Shown piece by piece: positions 17,999-26,151 of a DNA stretch of 64,000 nt. The stretch is taken from NCBI RefSeq assembly GCF_036625195.1, contig NZ_JAZKUG010000001.1, positions 5,084,001-5,148,000 of the forward strand. Reading direction: 5' to 3'. The position numbers and the translations under genes are program-made. Below the pieces are notes generated by a model. The model searched no databases. It was not told the DNA's origin and saw only the letters and a list, made by a program, of their open reading frames with translations. Source of the stretch: Accumulibacter sp. Its GTDB lineage: Bacteria > Pseudomonadota > Gammaproteobacteria > Burkholderiales > Rhodocyclaceae. Within the stretch, counting starts at the first letter, position 1; every line of letters starts with the position of its first letter.

Positions 17999-19291
17999 CT
18001 AGCCGCCGACCCGGATATCGATCGGTGTCGCCGGTTCGCCTCCCGGCGGTGTCCTGGGAACCGGCTGGCCCTCGAAGTAGAGCCCGATCTGGCGCTCGCG
18101 GCGCAACTTCAGGCCGCGCTGCTCCTTGCCGCCGACGAGAGTCCAGCGCCGCAGCTCGGCAGGGACGCGCTCATGCTCGCCGGCATTGATCAGCTTCAGC
18201 AGCGTCGAGTTCTGCAGCTTCATCGCGCCCACGTTGTAGGTGAAGTCGCAGAGCGCGGCGTATTGCCCGTCGCTGAGGGGGGTCTTCACCAGGCTCATCA
18301 CCGCCCGCTGCGCGCGCCGCAGGTTTTCGGCCAACATCGCCTCCGCCTGCGCCTCGCTGATGCCGCGGCGCAGCGCCTCTGGCTCGGCGCCGGAGCACGC
18401 CGCCTGCCGCACCACGTGCCCGTAGCCGATGCTGCAGTGGTTGTCGGCGTTGGTATAGAGGCGTGGCACGAAACCTTCCGACAGCCGCGTCAGCCGCTGG
18501 CCCTTCTCCGGAATGCGCCGCAGCCAGGCCCCCTTGGGCAGCGCCAGGTCGGTCTCGCCTTCGAGCAGCAGGCCCGGCGACAGTCGCTCGGCGGGCGACG
18601 GCGAACCCGTCGCCAGCGCCAGGCTCGCTGCGTCGCAGGTGCCAGCGGGCGCGCACACCAGCAGATAGGAGACTCCGCCCTGCAACGGTGCCGTCCGCGG
18701 CAGTCCAGTGAAGCTCCGCGCCGCCAGCTTCTCGAGCTGCGTACGGGCAGCCGGCAGCAGGCGCGCGAACGCGTCGTCCGCCGCTGGCTGTCCGTCGGGC
18801 CCGCTGCCACTCGGCTGCAGGTCGAGTGGCTCCTGACTGAGAAAGGCGGCCAGCAGCGTCACCCCGGCAGGCTTCGCCAACAGTTCCGGAGACTGCGGCG
18901 GTTCGCCGGGGATGCGGAAGGTTCCTGCAGCCACTCGGTTGTCGGTCTGCTGCCGATTCGGAAAGATCAGCGTCGCGACATCGTCCGGGCCGACGCTGAC
19001 GAGGTTCAGATGGCCGGCGCGCGGCACATCGATACTCAGCGTCACCGGCTCGCCTTCGCGATAGGTCGCCCTGCCCAACCTCACTGCCAGCCCACCGGCA
19101 AGGTTGGCAGCATCCTCGATGCTGCGACGGAACGGCTGCCGCGGTACCGACGCTGCTGCAGCGGCCGCAGGCTCAGCCGCCGCCACCGCTGCAACCGGCG
19201 GCGATTCCTGCGCCAGAGCGGCGTCCGCGGACAGCATCAGAAAGGCACCGATGACGCCGCTTAGTGCCTCCCGGCCAACAACTGATCTCAT
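17999..19291 (-). CDS. Secreted DUF4384-lysozyme (GH24) fusion
   Basis: A 430-residue exported protein. The ATG at 19291 follows AAAGGGGGG and begins a signal peptide (about residues 1-27, ending ADAALA). An Ala/Pro-rich linker precedes a DUF4384-like domain (about 70-165: GHLNLVSVGPDDVATLIFPN). The C-terminal 150 residues are a phage-lysozyme (GH24) domain: RLSEGFVPRLYTNADNHCSI holds the catalytic Glu and Asp, then GYGHVV, and CDFTYNVGAMKLQNSTLL. GH24 enzymes cut N-acetylmuramic acid linkages. The usual Thr of the triad is Ser here. No phage genes are nearby, so this looks like a domesticated lysozyme with an envelope-sensing or binding domain. Confidence 0.82.
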   Translation of the reverse strand: MRSVVGREALSGVIGAFLMLSADAALAQESPPVAAVAAAEPAAAAAASVPRQPFRRSIEDAANLAGGLAVRLGRATYREGEPVTLSIDVPRAGHLNLVSVGPDDVATLIFPNRQQTDNRVAAGTFRIPGEPPQSPELLAKPAGVTLLAAFLSQEPLDLQPSGSGPDGQPAADDAFARLLPAARTQLEKLAARSFTGLPRTAPLQGGVSYLLVCAPAGTCDAASLALATGSPSPAERLSPGLLLEGETDLALPKGAWLRRIPEKGQRLTRLSEGFVPRLYTNADNHCSIGYGHVVRQAACSGAEPEALRRGISEAQAEAMLAENLRRAQRAVMSLVKTPLSDGQYAALCDFTYNVGAMKLQNSTLLKLINAGEHERVPAELRRWTLVGGKEQRGLKLRRERQIGLYFEGQPVPRTPPGGEPATPIDIRVGG

Positions 19292-19514
19292 TCTTACCCC
19301 CCTTTGCAGGCATGCAGTTCGCGCGCACCGGCGCAAGTATAGCGACACTGGCGCCGTGTGCGAACGTTATGCCCTCGCGACCGCCTCGCTCGCGCTGGCG
19401 ACCGTCGCCAGCGCGACAGCGACCGCACGCGACAACGGGGACAGCGGACCCCGTTCCGGCGGTGTGACCGGATTTGTAGCATAATCGCGCGCACACCCCG
19501 GACCTGAGGCCTGC

Positions 19515-21434
19515 TTGATCCACTTCGTCCCCCCACAGCGCTACGACTCGATGAAGGCAACGGGCAAGTTGCCTTCACCCAAGGGTGTCGCCTTCTCGAT
19601 CATCAAGTTGCTGCAACGTGACGATTTTCGCGTCCCCGATCTGGTGCAACTGGTGCAGTCCGACCCGGCGATCGCCGGCCGCCTGCTGAAGTTCGCCAAC
19701 GCCGCGGCCTTCGGCCGCACGCGACCGATCGTCTCGCTGCAGCGGGCGATCGTTGCCCTCGGTGCGTTCCGCGTGCGTGAACTGGTGATCAGCCTGTCGG
19801 TGATGCATACGCACAGCAGCGGACAGTGTTCGGCCTTCGACTATGGGGCCTTCTGGGGACACTCGCTGGCAACCGCCATCGCCTGCCAGGAACTCGCCCA
19901 GTTTGCCCAGATCTCGAGCGAAGAGCTATTCACCATCGGTTTGCTGGCGCGCGTCGGCGAGTTGGCGATGGCTTCGCTCTACCCGGAAGAATACGCCGTC
20001 ATTCTGCTCAAGGCGAAAGAAGGCGGCGCCAGTCTGGCGACCCTCGAACGCGATTGCCTGGAGATGGACCACCAGCAATTGGGCGCGACGATGCTCGCCG
20101 AATGGGGTCTACCGGACTTGCTGATCCAGGCCGCCTACCATCACGAACAGCCGGACCTCGCAGGCTTTCGCGACGGCTCACGGGCGCAGACGCTGACCCA
20201 CTCGCTGCACTTTGCGCGGGCGCTGGCCGAAGTCTGCATGGCCGAAGAGGATGCGCGCTGGAGCCTGCTGCCCGGCCTCCTGACGCGCGCTGCGCGGCTC
20301 GGCATCAGCGGTGACGCACTGAACGACATGGCTGACCGGACGGTCCGCCGCTGGCGCGAGTGGGGCGCCATGCTGCAGGTGCGCACGCACGAGATGCCCC
20401 CTTTCGCCGAGATCCTCGCGGCCAGCCCCCCCAGCCGGCGGGTCAGCCCGGCCACCCAGGAACCGGACGGCGGGCTCAGCGCGCCGCGCCTGCACGTGCA
20501 ACTGGTCGGCATCCCGGTGGCGGAACTGCCGACGCTGATGCAGCAGATCGAAAGCCTCGGCCACCAGCCGGTGCTCGTCGACAGCCACATCGACGACCTC
20601 AAGCAGGTCCTCCGCGAGCCAGCCCAGATCGTCATTGCCGACATGGCCATGCCCGGACTGAAACCTGCGCTATTCTGCCGCATCCTGCGCCAGACGCCGG
20701 CGGGCAAGGAGAGCTACGCACTGCTGCTCGCCTCGCCGGGCAGTGAAGCGCACGTCCTCGAGGCCATCGACGCCGGTGCCGACGACGTCCTCGTCAAGCC
20801 GGTGGGTATCCATACGCTGCGCGTCCGCCTCAACACGGCGACGCGCATGCTGCTGCTGCGCGAAGAGATCCAGCGTGAGCGGCGCGGCATCATGCGCTCG
20901 ACCGACGAATTCGCCGTCACCCACCGCCGCCTCCTGCGGGACGCGCTGACCGACGCCCTGACGCAGCTTCCGAACCGCCGCCACGGCCTCGACTATCTCG
21001 CCTCGGAGTGGGTATTCGCCCACTCCAACGGGCTGCCGATGGCCTGCCTGCTGCTCGACATCGACCACTTCAAGCGCATCAACGACGGCTACGGCCATGC
21101 CGCCGGTGATGCCGTCCTGCGGCAGCTCGCCGACCTGCTGAAGCGCGCCTCGCGGGTCGAGGACCTGGTCTTCCGCTACGGTGGTGAAGAGTTTGCAGCC
21201 GTCCTGCCGAATGCCAGCGTCCGCGCTGCGGCGCAGATCGCCGAGCGCATCCGCAGCCTGGTCGAGAAGTACGCCTTCATCTGGGAGCAGCAGGCGATTC
21301 CCGTCACCCTCAGCATCGGCGTTGCCAACCTCTCGAGCGGCCTCAAGGACAGCCAGGCGCTGATCGAGGCGGCGGATGCCGCGCTCTACGAAGCCAAGCG
21401 CAGCGGACGCAACCGAGTCGTCGTCGCCGCCTGA
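19515..21434 (+). CDS. HDOD-receiver-GGDEF signalling protein (diguanylate cyclase)
   Basis: A 639-residue cytoplasmic protein. Residues about 20-215 are an HDOD domain (SDPAIAGRLLKFANAAAFG; QLGATMLAEWGLPDLLIQAA). Residues about 325-440 are receiver-like (LVGIPVAELPTLMQQI; IVIADMAMPG; DDVLVKPVGI). Residues about 470-639 are a GGDEF domain with intact FRYGGEEFAAVLP, so c-di-GMP synthesis is likely. The TTG at 19515 is used because TGAGG is 6 bases upstream; the ATG at 19551 has no ribosome site. It may start an operon with the two genes following it. Confidence 0.85.
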   Translation: MIHFVPPQRYDSMKATGKLPSPKGVAFSIIKLLQRDDFRVPDLVQLVQSDPAIAGRLLKFANAAAFGRTRPIVSLQRAIVALGAFRVRELVISLSVMHTHSSGQCSAFDYGAFWGHSLATAIACQELAQFAQISSEELFTIGLLARVGELAMASLYPEEYAVILLKAKEGGASLATLERDCLEMDHQQLGATMLAEWGLPDLLIQAAYHHEQPDLAGFRDGSRAQTLTHSLHFARALAEVCMAEEDARWSLLPGLLTRAARLGISGDALNDMADRTVRRWREWGAMLQVRTHEMPPFAEILAASPPSRRVSPATQEPDGGLSAPRLHVQLVGIPVAELPTLMQQIESLGHQPVLVDSHIDDLKQVLREPAQIVIADMAMPGLKPALFCRILRQTPAGKESYALLLASPGSEAHVLEAIDAGADDVLVKPVGIHTLRVRLNTATRMLLLREEIQRERRGIMRSTDEFAVTHRRLLRDALTDALTQLPNRRHGLDYLASEWVFAHSNGLPMACLLLDIDHFKRINDGYGHAAGDAVLRQLADLLKRASRVEDLVFRYGGEEFAAVLPNASVRAAAQIAERIRSLVEKYAFIWEQQAIPVTLSIGVANLSSGLKDSQALIEAADAALYEAKRSGRNRVVVAA

Positions 21435-21438
21435 CGAG

Positions 21439-21687
21439 ATGTCCCGGCGAGTCCACCTGAAGTGCGCGCGCGACGCCACCGGTGACGCGCTGATCACCCG
21501 CGAAGCGACCGACGAGGTGCCGCCGGGTGACCGCCTGCTCGGCGAACTGCAGCTGCTGACTGCGATGCGTCCCTGCAGTTGCGGCGGCGCAGACCCCCCT
21601 GGGGCGCTGCCGCCCACCGAGGTCGCGACCCCGGCGACGACGGGCCGAGAGGGTGTGAATTGCCTGCGAACGGCAGAGCGGCAATGA
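21439..21687 (+). CDS. Small hypothetical protein, coupled to the MEKHLA gene
   Basis: An 82-residue frame starting 4 bases after the HDOD-GGDEF stop. Its TGA overlaps the ATG of the next gene (ATGA), the arrangement of translationally coupled genes. It contains a CSCGG motif and a Pro/Thr-rich tail and resembles no family known to me. It could be chance GC-rich frame; the tight spacing on both sides is the only support. Confidence 0.35.
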   Translation: MSRRVHLKCARDATGDALITREATDEVPPGDRLLGELQLLTAMRPCSCGGADPPGALPPTEVATPATTGREGVNCLRTAERQ

Positions 21688-22172
21688 CGGCTGCCTCCTT
21701 CGACCGCAGCGAGCCGGGTGCAGGCAACGGCTTCCAGGCGGCAAGCGCACGCCTCATAGTCGCCAGCCATTCGCGGCTGTTGCACCGCGACGTCCTGCCC
21801 GACGGTCCAGCGGGCGATCTCGGGCGGCGGCTCTACGGCGCACCGTTCGTCGTCCTGGCCCACGATGCGGCACCCGATCCGATCTTCTTCTACGCCAACC
21901 TCGCCGCGCAGGAACTGTTCGCGATGTCGTGGCGGGAAATCGTCCGTCTGCCGTCGCGACTTTCGGCCGAACCGCTGGCGCGCGCGGAACGGCAGCGGCT
22001 GCTTGATCGCGTTGCCCGCGACGGTTTCATCGACGATTACGGCGGCGTTCGCATCGCGGCGAGCGGCGAGCGCTTCCGCATCTGCGGCGCGACGGTCTGG
22101 AATCTCGTCAGCGAAGCGGCGACGAGCGTCGGGCAGGCAGCGAGCTTTGCCACCTGGGAGCCCCTGCGCTGA
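21684..22172 (+). CDS. MEKHLA-domain (PAS-like) protein
   Basis: A 162-residue protein. The block YGAPFVVLAHDAAPDPIFFY followed by ANLAAQELFAMSWREIVRLP and LPSRLSAEPLARAERQRLLD is the MEKHLA domain, a PAS-related ligand-binding fold. The C-terminus (RFRICGATVWNLV) is also typical. Members of this family are mostly uncharacterised single-domain proteins. The ATG 21684 is preferred; an upstream in-frame start at 21579 adds only Arg/Gly-rich sequence. It follows the GGDEF gene on the same strand, and converges with frmA. Confidence 0.75.
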   Translation: MTAASFDRSEPGAGNGFQAASARLIVASHSRLLHRDVLPDGPAGDLGRRLYGAPFVVLAHDAAPDPIFFYANLAAQELFAMSWREIVRLPSRLSAEPLARAERQRLLDRVARDGFIDDYGGVRIAASGERFRICGATVWNLVSEAATSVGQAASFATWEPLR

Positions 22173-22196
22173 TCGCCGGCTGCCGCGGTGGGCGGC

Positions 22197-23309
22197 TCAG
22201 AACAGGATCACCGAACGGATGCTCTGGCCGGCGGCCATCAGCTCGAAGGCACGGTTGATGTCCGCCAGCCCCATGGTGTGGGTGATGAAGGTGTCGAGAG
22301 GAATTTCGCCCCGCTGGGCGCGCTCGACGTAAGCCGGCAGCTCGGAGCGGCCGCGCACCCCACCAAAGGCGGAGCCCCGCCAGACGCGTCCGGTCACCAG
22401 CTGGAAGGGCCGCGTCGAGATCTCCTCGCCGGCACCCGCGACACCGATGATCACCGACTCGCCCCAACCCTTGTGACAGCATTCGAGGGCGGCGCGCATG
22501 ACCGAGACGTTGCCGATGCATTCGAACGAGTAGTCGACACCGCCGTCGCTCAGTTCGACGATCACTTCCTGGATCGGCCGCGCGTGATCGGCCGGGTCGA
22601 TGCAATCGGTGGCGCCAAGCTGCCGGGCGATGGGAAACTTGGCCGGGTTGGTGTCGATGGCGATGATGCGCGCGGCACCGGCCATCACGGCGCCGATGAC
22701 CACCGCCAGACCGATGCCGCCGAGGCCGAAGACGGCCACCGTCGCTCCCGGCTCGACCTTGGCGGTGTTGCGCACGGCGCCGATGCCGGTGGTGACGCCG
22801 CATCCGAGCAGGCAGACCTTTTCCAGCGGGGCCTCGCGGGCGATCTTCGCCAGCGAGATCTCCGGCAACACGGTGTACTCGGAGAAGGTGGACGTCCCCA
22901 TATAGTGGAAGATCGTCTGCCCGTGCCGCGAAAAGCGGCTGCTGCCATCCGGCATCAGTCCCCGGCCCTGCGTCGCGCGGATCGCCTGACAGAGGTTCGT
23001 CTTGCCCGAACGGCAGAACTTGCACTGTCCGCATTCCGGCGTGTACAGGGGAATCACGTGGTCACCGACCGCCACCGAGCTGACGCCCGGGCCGATGGCC
23101 TCGACGATGCCGCCGCCCTCGTGACCGAGGATGCTCGGGAAGACGCCTTCCGGGTCGGCCCCGGAGAGCGTGAAGGCATCGGTGTGGCAGACGCCGGAGG
23201 CAACGATGCGCACCAGCACCTCGCCCTGCCGCGGCTCCTCGACATCCACCTCGGTAATCTCCAGCGGCTGCCCGGCAGCCCAGGCAACCGCAGCACGCGA
23301 TTTGATCAT
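22197..23309 (-). CDS. frmA: S-(hydroxymethyl)glutathione dehydrogenase (class III alcohol dehydrogenase)
   Basis: A 370-residue zinc enzyme that oxidises the formaldehyde-glutathione adduct with NAD. Catalytic zinc ligands lie in VCHTD and GHEGGGIVE; the structural zinc Cys cluster is CGQCKFCRSGKTNLC near residue 90; the NAD fold is VAVFGLGGIGLAVVIG near 192; GCGVTTGIGAV and FECIGNVSVMRAALECCHKG are class III blocks. The ATG at 23309 is 7 bases after GGAGG; a TTG two codons earlier is less likely. No S-formylglutathione hydrolase (frmB) is adjacent. Confidence 0.93.
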   Translation of the reverse strand: MIKSRAAVAWAAGQPLEITEVDVEEPRQGEVLVRIVASGVCHTDAFTLSGADPEGVFPSILGHEGGGIVEAIGPGVSSVAVGDHVIPLYTPECGQCKFCRSGKTNLCQAIRATQGRGLMPDGSSRFSRHGQTIFHYMGTSTFSEYTVLPEISLAKIAREAPLEKVCLLGCGVTTGIGAVRNTAKVEPGATVAVFGLGGIGLAVVIGAVMAGAARIIAIDTNPAKFPIARQLGATDCIDPADHARPIQEVIVELSDGGVDYSFECIGNVSVMRAALECCHKGWGESVIIGVAGAGEEISTRPFQLVTGRVWRGSAFGGVRGRSELPAYVERAQRGEIPLDTFITHTMGLADINRAFELMAAGQSIRSVILF

Positions 23310-23417
23310 CAGCAACCCTCCCTCCAGTTGGCGCCGCCGGCAGGCGGCAATCGGTCCCCGCTGCCGGACAGGCGCGCGCCGCGTCGCCGGCCGTCCACAG
23401 CAGCCGCGGCGCGGCCG

Positions 23418-23867
23418 TCAGTGCAGATCACCCGCCTTCACCCGCTGCAGACGGAACACTTCGATTCCCTCGTCGAGCAGTTCCTCATATTCGTCGACAG
23501 TGGCAACGCCCCGAATCGAACGCTCGGGCGCCTCGACATAATGAATCCGCCGCGCCTCCGCGGCGAACTCGTCGCCGACATCCTCGCACTGGGCAAGCAG
23601 CATCTCGGTCAGATGGCGAAGAGACGGTAGCGAACCCGCACCCCCGTCGACTGCCGGCGCGGCGACCGGTAGTGGACGGCGAGGCGAATCCGCTGGCGTG
23701 ACGGAACGTCCGAGATGCACCGTCGACGGGACGCGCCGAATCTCGACCGAGCCACAATGCGGGCAACTGACGAGACCGGCTGCCAACTGGCGGTCGAAAT
23801 CCTCGCGCGACTGGAACCAGCCCTCGAACTGGTGGTCGTGCCGGCATGCAAGGTCAAAGATGATCAT
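23418..23867 (-). CDS. DUF1178 family protein
   Basis: A 149-residue protein beginning IIFDLACRHDHQFEGWF with the pair CPHCGS near residue 37, the DUF1178 signature and probably a small zinc-binding site. The acidic C-terminus (EAPERSIRGVATVDEYEELL) is also conserved in that family. Function unknown. The ATG at 23867 is the family start; the longer frame runs back through two tRNA genes. It lies 41 bases downstream of tRNA-Leu, on the same strand, so it may be read from the tRNA promoter. Confidence 0.82.
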   Translation of the reverse strand: MIIFDLACRHDHQFEGWFQSREDFDRQLAAGLVSCPHCGSVEIRRVPSTVHLGRSVTPADSPRRPLPVAAPAVDGGAGSLPSLRHLTEMLLAQCEDVGDEFAAEARRIHYVEAPERSIRGVATVDEYEELLDEGIEVFRLQRVKAGDLH

Positions 23868-23908
23868 CGGGACCCGGAGCGCGAAGCGCGCAGCAAGAGA
23901 CGTGGACG

Positions 23909-23995
23909 TGGTACCCGGAGCCGGGGTCGAACCGGCAAGGCCGCAAGGCCGAGGGATTTTAAGTCCCTTGTGTCTACCAATTCCACCATCCGGGC
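23909..23995 (-). tRNA. tRNA-Leu (anticodon UAA)
   Basis: An 87-nt tRNA read on the minus strand. The acceptor arm GCCCGGA pairs with TCCGGGT, the D-arm is TGGTGGAATTGGTAGACAC, the anticodon loop is ACTTAAAAT with anticodon TAA, there is a long variable arm (TCGGCCTTGCGGCCT) as expected of class II Leu tRNAs, the T-arm is GGTTCGACCCC, and CCA is encoded. Confidence 0.97.
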
Positions 23996-24028
23996 GCCGC
24001 AGGCCATTATACCTGCCGGAAAATGGAA

Positions 24029-24059
24029 GAAGGGAAAGTGCCGGTGGCACTTTCCCTTC
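24029..24059. other. Perfect hairpin between two tRNA genes
   Basis: Fourteen-base perfect arms (24029-24042 and 24046-24059) with a 3-base loop occupy most of the 70-base spacer between tRNA-Gly and tRNA-Leu. There is no T tract on either side. It may be an RNase processing structure or a weak terminator. Confidence 0.6.
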
Positions 24060-24065
24060 GTGATC

Positions 24066-24141
24066 TGGAGCGGGAAAAGAGTCTCGAACTCTCGACCTAT
24101 ACCTTGGCAAGGTATCGCTCTACCAACTGAGCTATTCCCGC
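24066..24141 (-). tRNA. tRNA-Gly (anticodon GCC)
   Basis: A 76-nt tRNA on the minus strand: acceptor GCGGGAA pairs with TTCCCGC, D-arm AGCTCAGTTGGTAGAGC, anticodon loop CTTGCCAAG, T-arm GAGAGTTCGAGACTC, with CCA encoded. It is the first gene of the tRNA unit. Confidence 0.97.
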
Positions 24142-24217
24142 GTACAAAGCCTGCCTGGACCCGGACAAGGCGCCTCGCCGACTACGGCGCCGCCTCTGCC
24201 GGGCAGGAGCGGCACGG

Positions 24218-24246
24218 ATTATCCGCAGGCAAGCCAGCGCTGTCAA
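24218..24246 (-). promoter_or_regulatory. Strong sigma-70 promoter of the tRNA operon
   Basis: Read on the minus strand: -35 TTGACA (24246-24241), a 17-base spacer, and -10 GATAAT (24223-24218). This is a perfect -35 with a five-of-six -10, about 70 bases before tRNA-Gly, as expected for a stable RNA promoter. The rest of 24142-24516 shows no gene. Confidence 0.85.
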
Positions 24247-24516
24247 GCCCTCGACACCCCGAGCCGACCGGTCCGCCCTCATCGCCGAACCACCGCCGAT
24301 GCACGCCTTGCCCTGACCAGCGGCGCCGGCAGCGGCACGCGGCAGGCGCAGCGACGACGGACCACGCGCGCCAGCCCGATGCGGGCCGCACCACCGGGAG
24401 CCGCGGCATGCAGATGCAAGACGGCGGGTGTTTGGGCATAATGCCGTTCCGGGGCAACCTGGCAGCCGTCAGCGGCCCTTGACGCCACCATCAGCGAATC
24501 GAAAGGAGAAGAACCG

Positions 24517-25383
24517 ATGCCCTTGCCAAGTCCGCAGCGTGCTGCACGGGTCGCACTTGCCACCACTGCCGGCCTGCTGCTCGCCGGCTGCGCCCAGATG
24601 CAGATGGGCTCGCCCGACGCGAAGACCACCGCCACCGGTTCCGCCGCCGGCTCAACCACCGAAAACGCCAGCAGCCAGCTCGAGAAATGCGCCAGTTCGC
24701 TCGGCACGGTTGCCGTCTACGAGGACACGAACGCTCCCTGGTACGGCATCCTGACCGGGCAGATGAAACTGGGATCGACGAGCCCGGTGCTCAAGCTGCT
24801 GATCCAGCAATCGAACTGCTTCGTCGTCGTCGACCGCGGCCGGGCGATGAACAACATGATGCAGGAGCGCGCGCTCGAGCAGAGCGGCGAGCTGCGCCGG
24901 GGCTCGAAGTTCGGCAAGGGGCAGATGGTCTCGGCCGATTACACGATGAGCCCGACGATCACCTTCAGCAACAACAACGCCGGCGGCATGGGCGGTGGCC
25001 TGGGCGGCCTGGGCCGTGGCGCCGGAGTACTCGGTGCGGTCGTCGGCGCGGTGAATGTCAAGGAGGCGAGCACGCTGCTGACCCTGGTCGACAACCGCTC
25101 GGGCGTGCAACTGGCGGCAGCCGAGGGCAGTGCCCGCAACATGGATTTCGGTGCCATGGGGGCGCTTTTCGGCGGCGGCTTCGGTGCCGGCGGCGGTGGT
25201 TATACGAACACTGCCGAAGGCAAGGTGATCGTTGCCGCCTTCACCGATTCCTACAACAACCTGGTGCGCGCAGTGCGCAACTACAAGGCACAGGAAGTCA
25301 AGGGCGGTCTTGGTACCGGCGGCAACCTGGGCGTCCAGGGTGCCCAGGAAGCGCAGGGCGGCAAGGGCAAGAGAACGCGCTAG
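24517..25383 (+). CDS. CsgG/HfaB-like outer-membrane lipoprotein
   Basis: A 288-residue lipoprotein: signal peptide with lipobox LLLAGC (Cys at about 26), then a region resembling the CsgG/HfaB family (CASSLGTVAVYEDTNAPWYG; SPVLKLLIQQSNCFVVVDRG; QERALEQSGELRRGS; MVSADYTMSPTITF). A Gly-rich segment (GGMGGGLGGLGRGAGVLGAV) follows, which is unusual. CsgG forms the curli secretion pore, but no csgA, csgB, csgE or csgF is present here, so curli export is not implied. AAGGAG precedes the ATG by 9 bases. Confidence 0.75.
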   Translation: MPLPSPQRAARVALATTAGLLLAGCAQMQMGSPDAKTTATGSAAGSTTENASSQLEKCASSLGTVAVYEDTNAPWYGILTGQMKLGSTSPVLKLLIQQSNCFVVVDRGRAMNNMMQERALEQSGELRRGSKFGKGQMVSADYTMSPTITFSNNNAGGMGGGLGGLGRGAGVLGAVVGAVNVKEASTLLTLVDNRSGVQLAAAEGSARNMDFGAMGALFGGGFGAGGGGYTNTAEGKVIVAAFTDSYNNLVRAVRNYKAQEVKGGLGTGGNLGVQGAQEAQGGKGKRTR

Positions 25384-25454
25384 AAGCGGGAACGACGGCA
25401 GCGCTCCGGCCTCCGCAGATCGCGGCGGTAGCCTGAACGACCGGCCGGCCAGTC

Positions 25455-26141
25455 ATGCCAGACGATGAGGCACGCCGCCGGACCGCATCCCGGCCGCGGC
25501 GACCGGTGACCGCCGCGCCCGTTGCCGACGACGCCGCCGCAGCGTGCCGGCTGTTCCTCGCCGTCTGGCCGACCGTCGCCGCAAGGGACGAACTCCTGCA
25601 GCGGCAACGACAATGGTCATGGTCGCCGGCAGCGGCAGCGATCGCCGGCGAGCGCCTGCACCTGACGCTGCACTTCCTCGGTTCGCTGCCACGGCAGCGA
25701 CTGGCGGAGCTGAGCAGCGGCCTGCAGGTCGCCTTCGAGCCCTTCGAACTCGTCCTCGACCGCGCCGAGATCTGGCCGCACGGCCTGGTCGTGCTGCGGG
25801 CGGGATCACCGGCGGCTGCCCTGCAGGACTTGCACGGCAGGCTCGGCGACGCGCTGCGGTCGCTCGGTCTGATCCCCGAGAGACGCCGCTTTCGGCCGCA
25901 CGTGACGCTGGCCCGCCGCGCCGCCGGCAGCATCCCCCCTGTCTCCGGCGCCGAGCTGCGCTGGCAGGTGAACAGCTACACCCTGGTCGAATCGCTGGCG
26001 GGCAGCGCTGGCGGCTACCTCGTCCACCAACGCTACGACTGCAGCCGCCGAGCTGCGCCGGGCGGCGATGACGCTTTGACGAACGGGGAAAGCCGGCACG
26101 ATGCCGAGCTTTCGCCACCGCTGCGCAACGGCAGCGGCTGA
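25455..26141 (+). CDS. thpR: RNA 2',3'-cyclic phosphodiesterase (LigT/ThpR)
   Basis: A 228-residue 2H phosphoesterase. The two catalytic HxTx motifs are HLTLHFLG near residue 72 and HVTLARR near 150, at the usual distance. The N-terminal strand CRLFLAVWPT matches the family start, so about 30 preceding residues are an extension or the true start is further in; the ATG at 25455 has no clear ribosome site. These enzymes open 2',3'-cyclic phosphate ends of RNA. It lies 10 bases before the EamA transporter on the same strand. Confidence 0.85.
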   Translation: MPDDEARRRTASRPRRPVTAAPVADDAAAACRLFLAVWPTVAARDELLQRQRQWSWSPAAAAIAGERLHLTLHFLGSLPRQRLAELSSGLQVAFEPFELVLDRAEIWPHGLVVLRAGSPAAALQDLHGRLGDALRSLGLIPERRRFRPHVTLARRAAGSIPPVSGAELRWQVNSYTLVESLAGSAGGYLVHQRYDCSRRAAPGGDDALTNGESRHDAELSPPLRNGSG

Positions 26142-26151
26142 AGGAGTCCCG

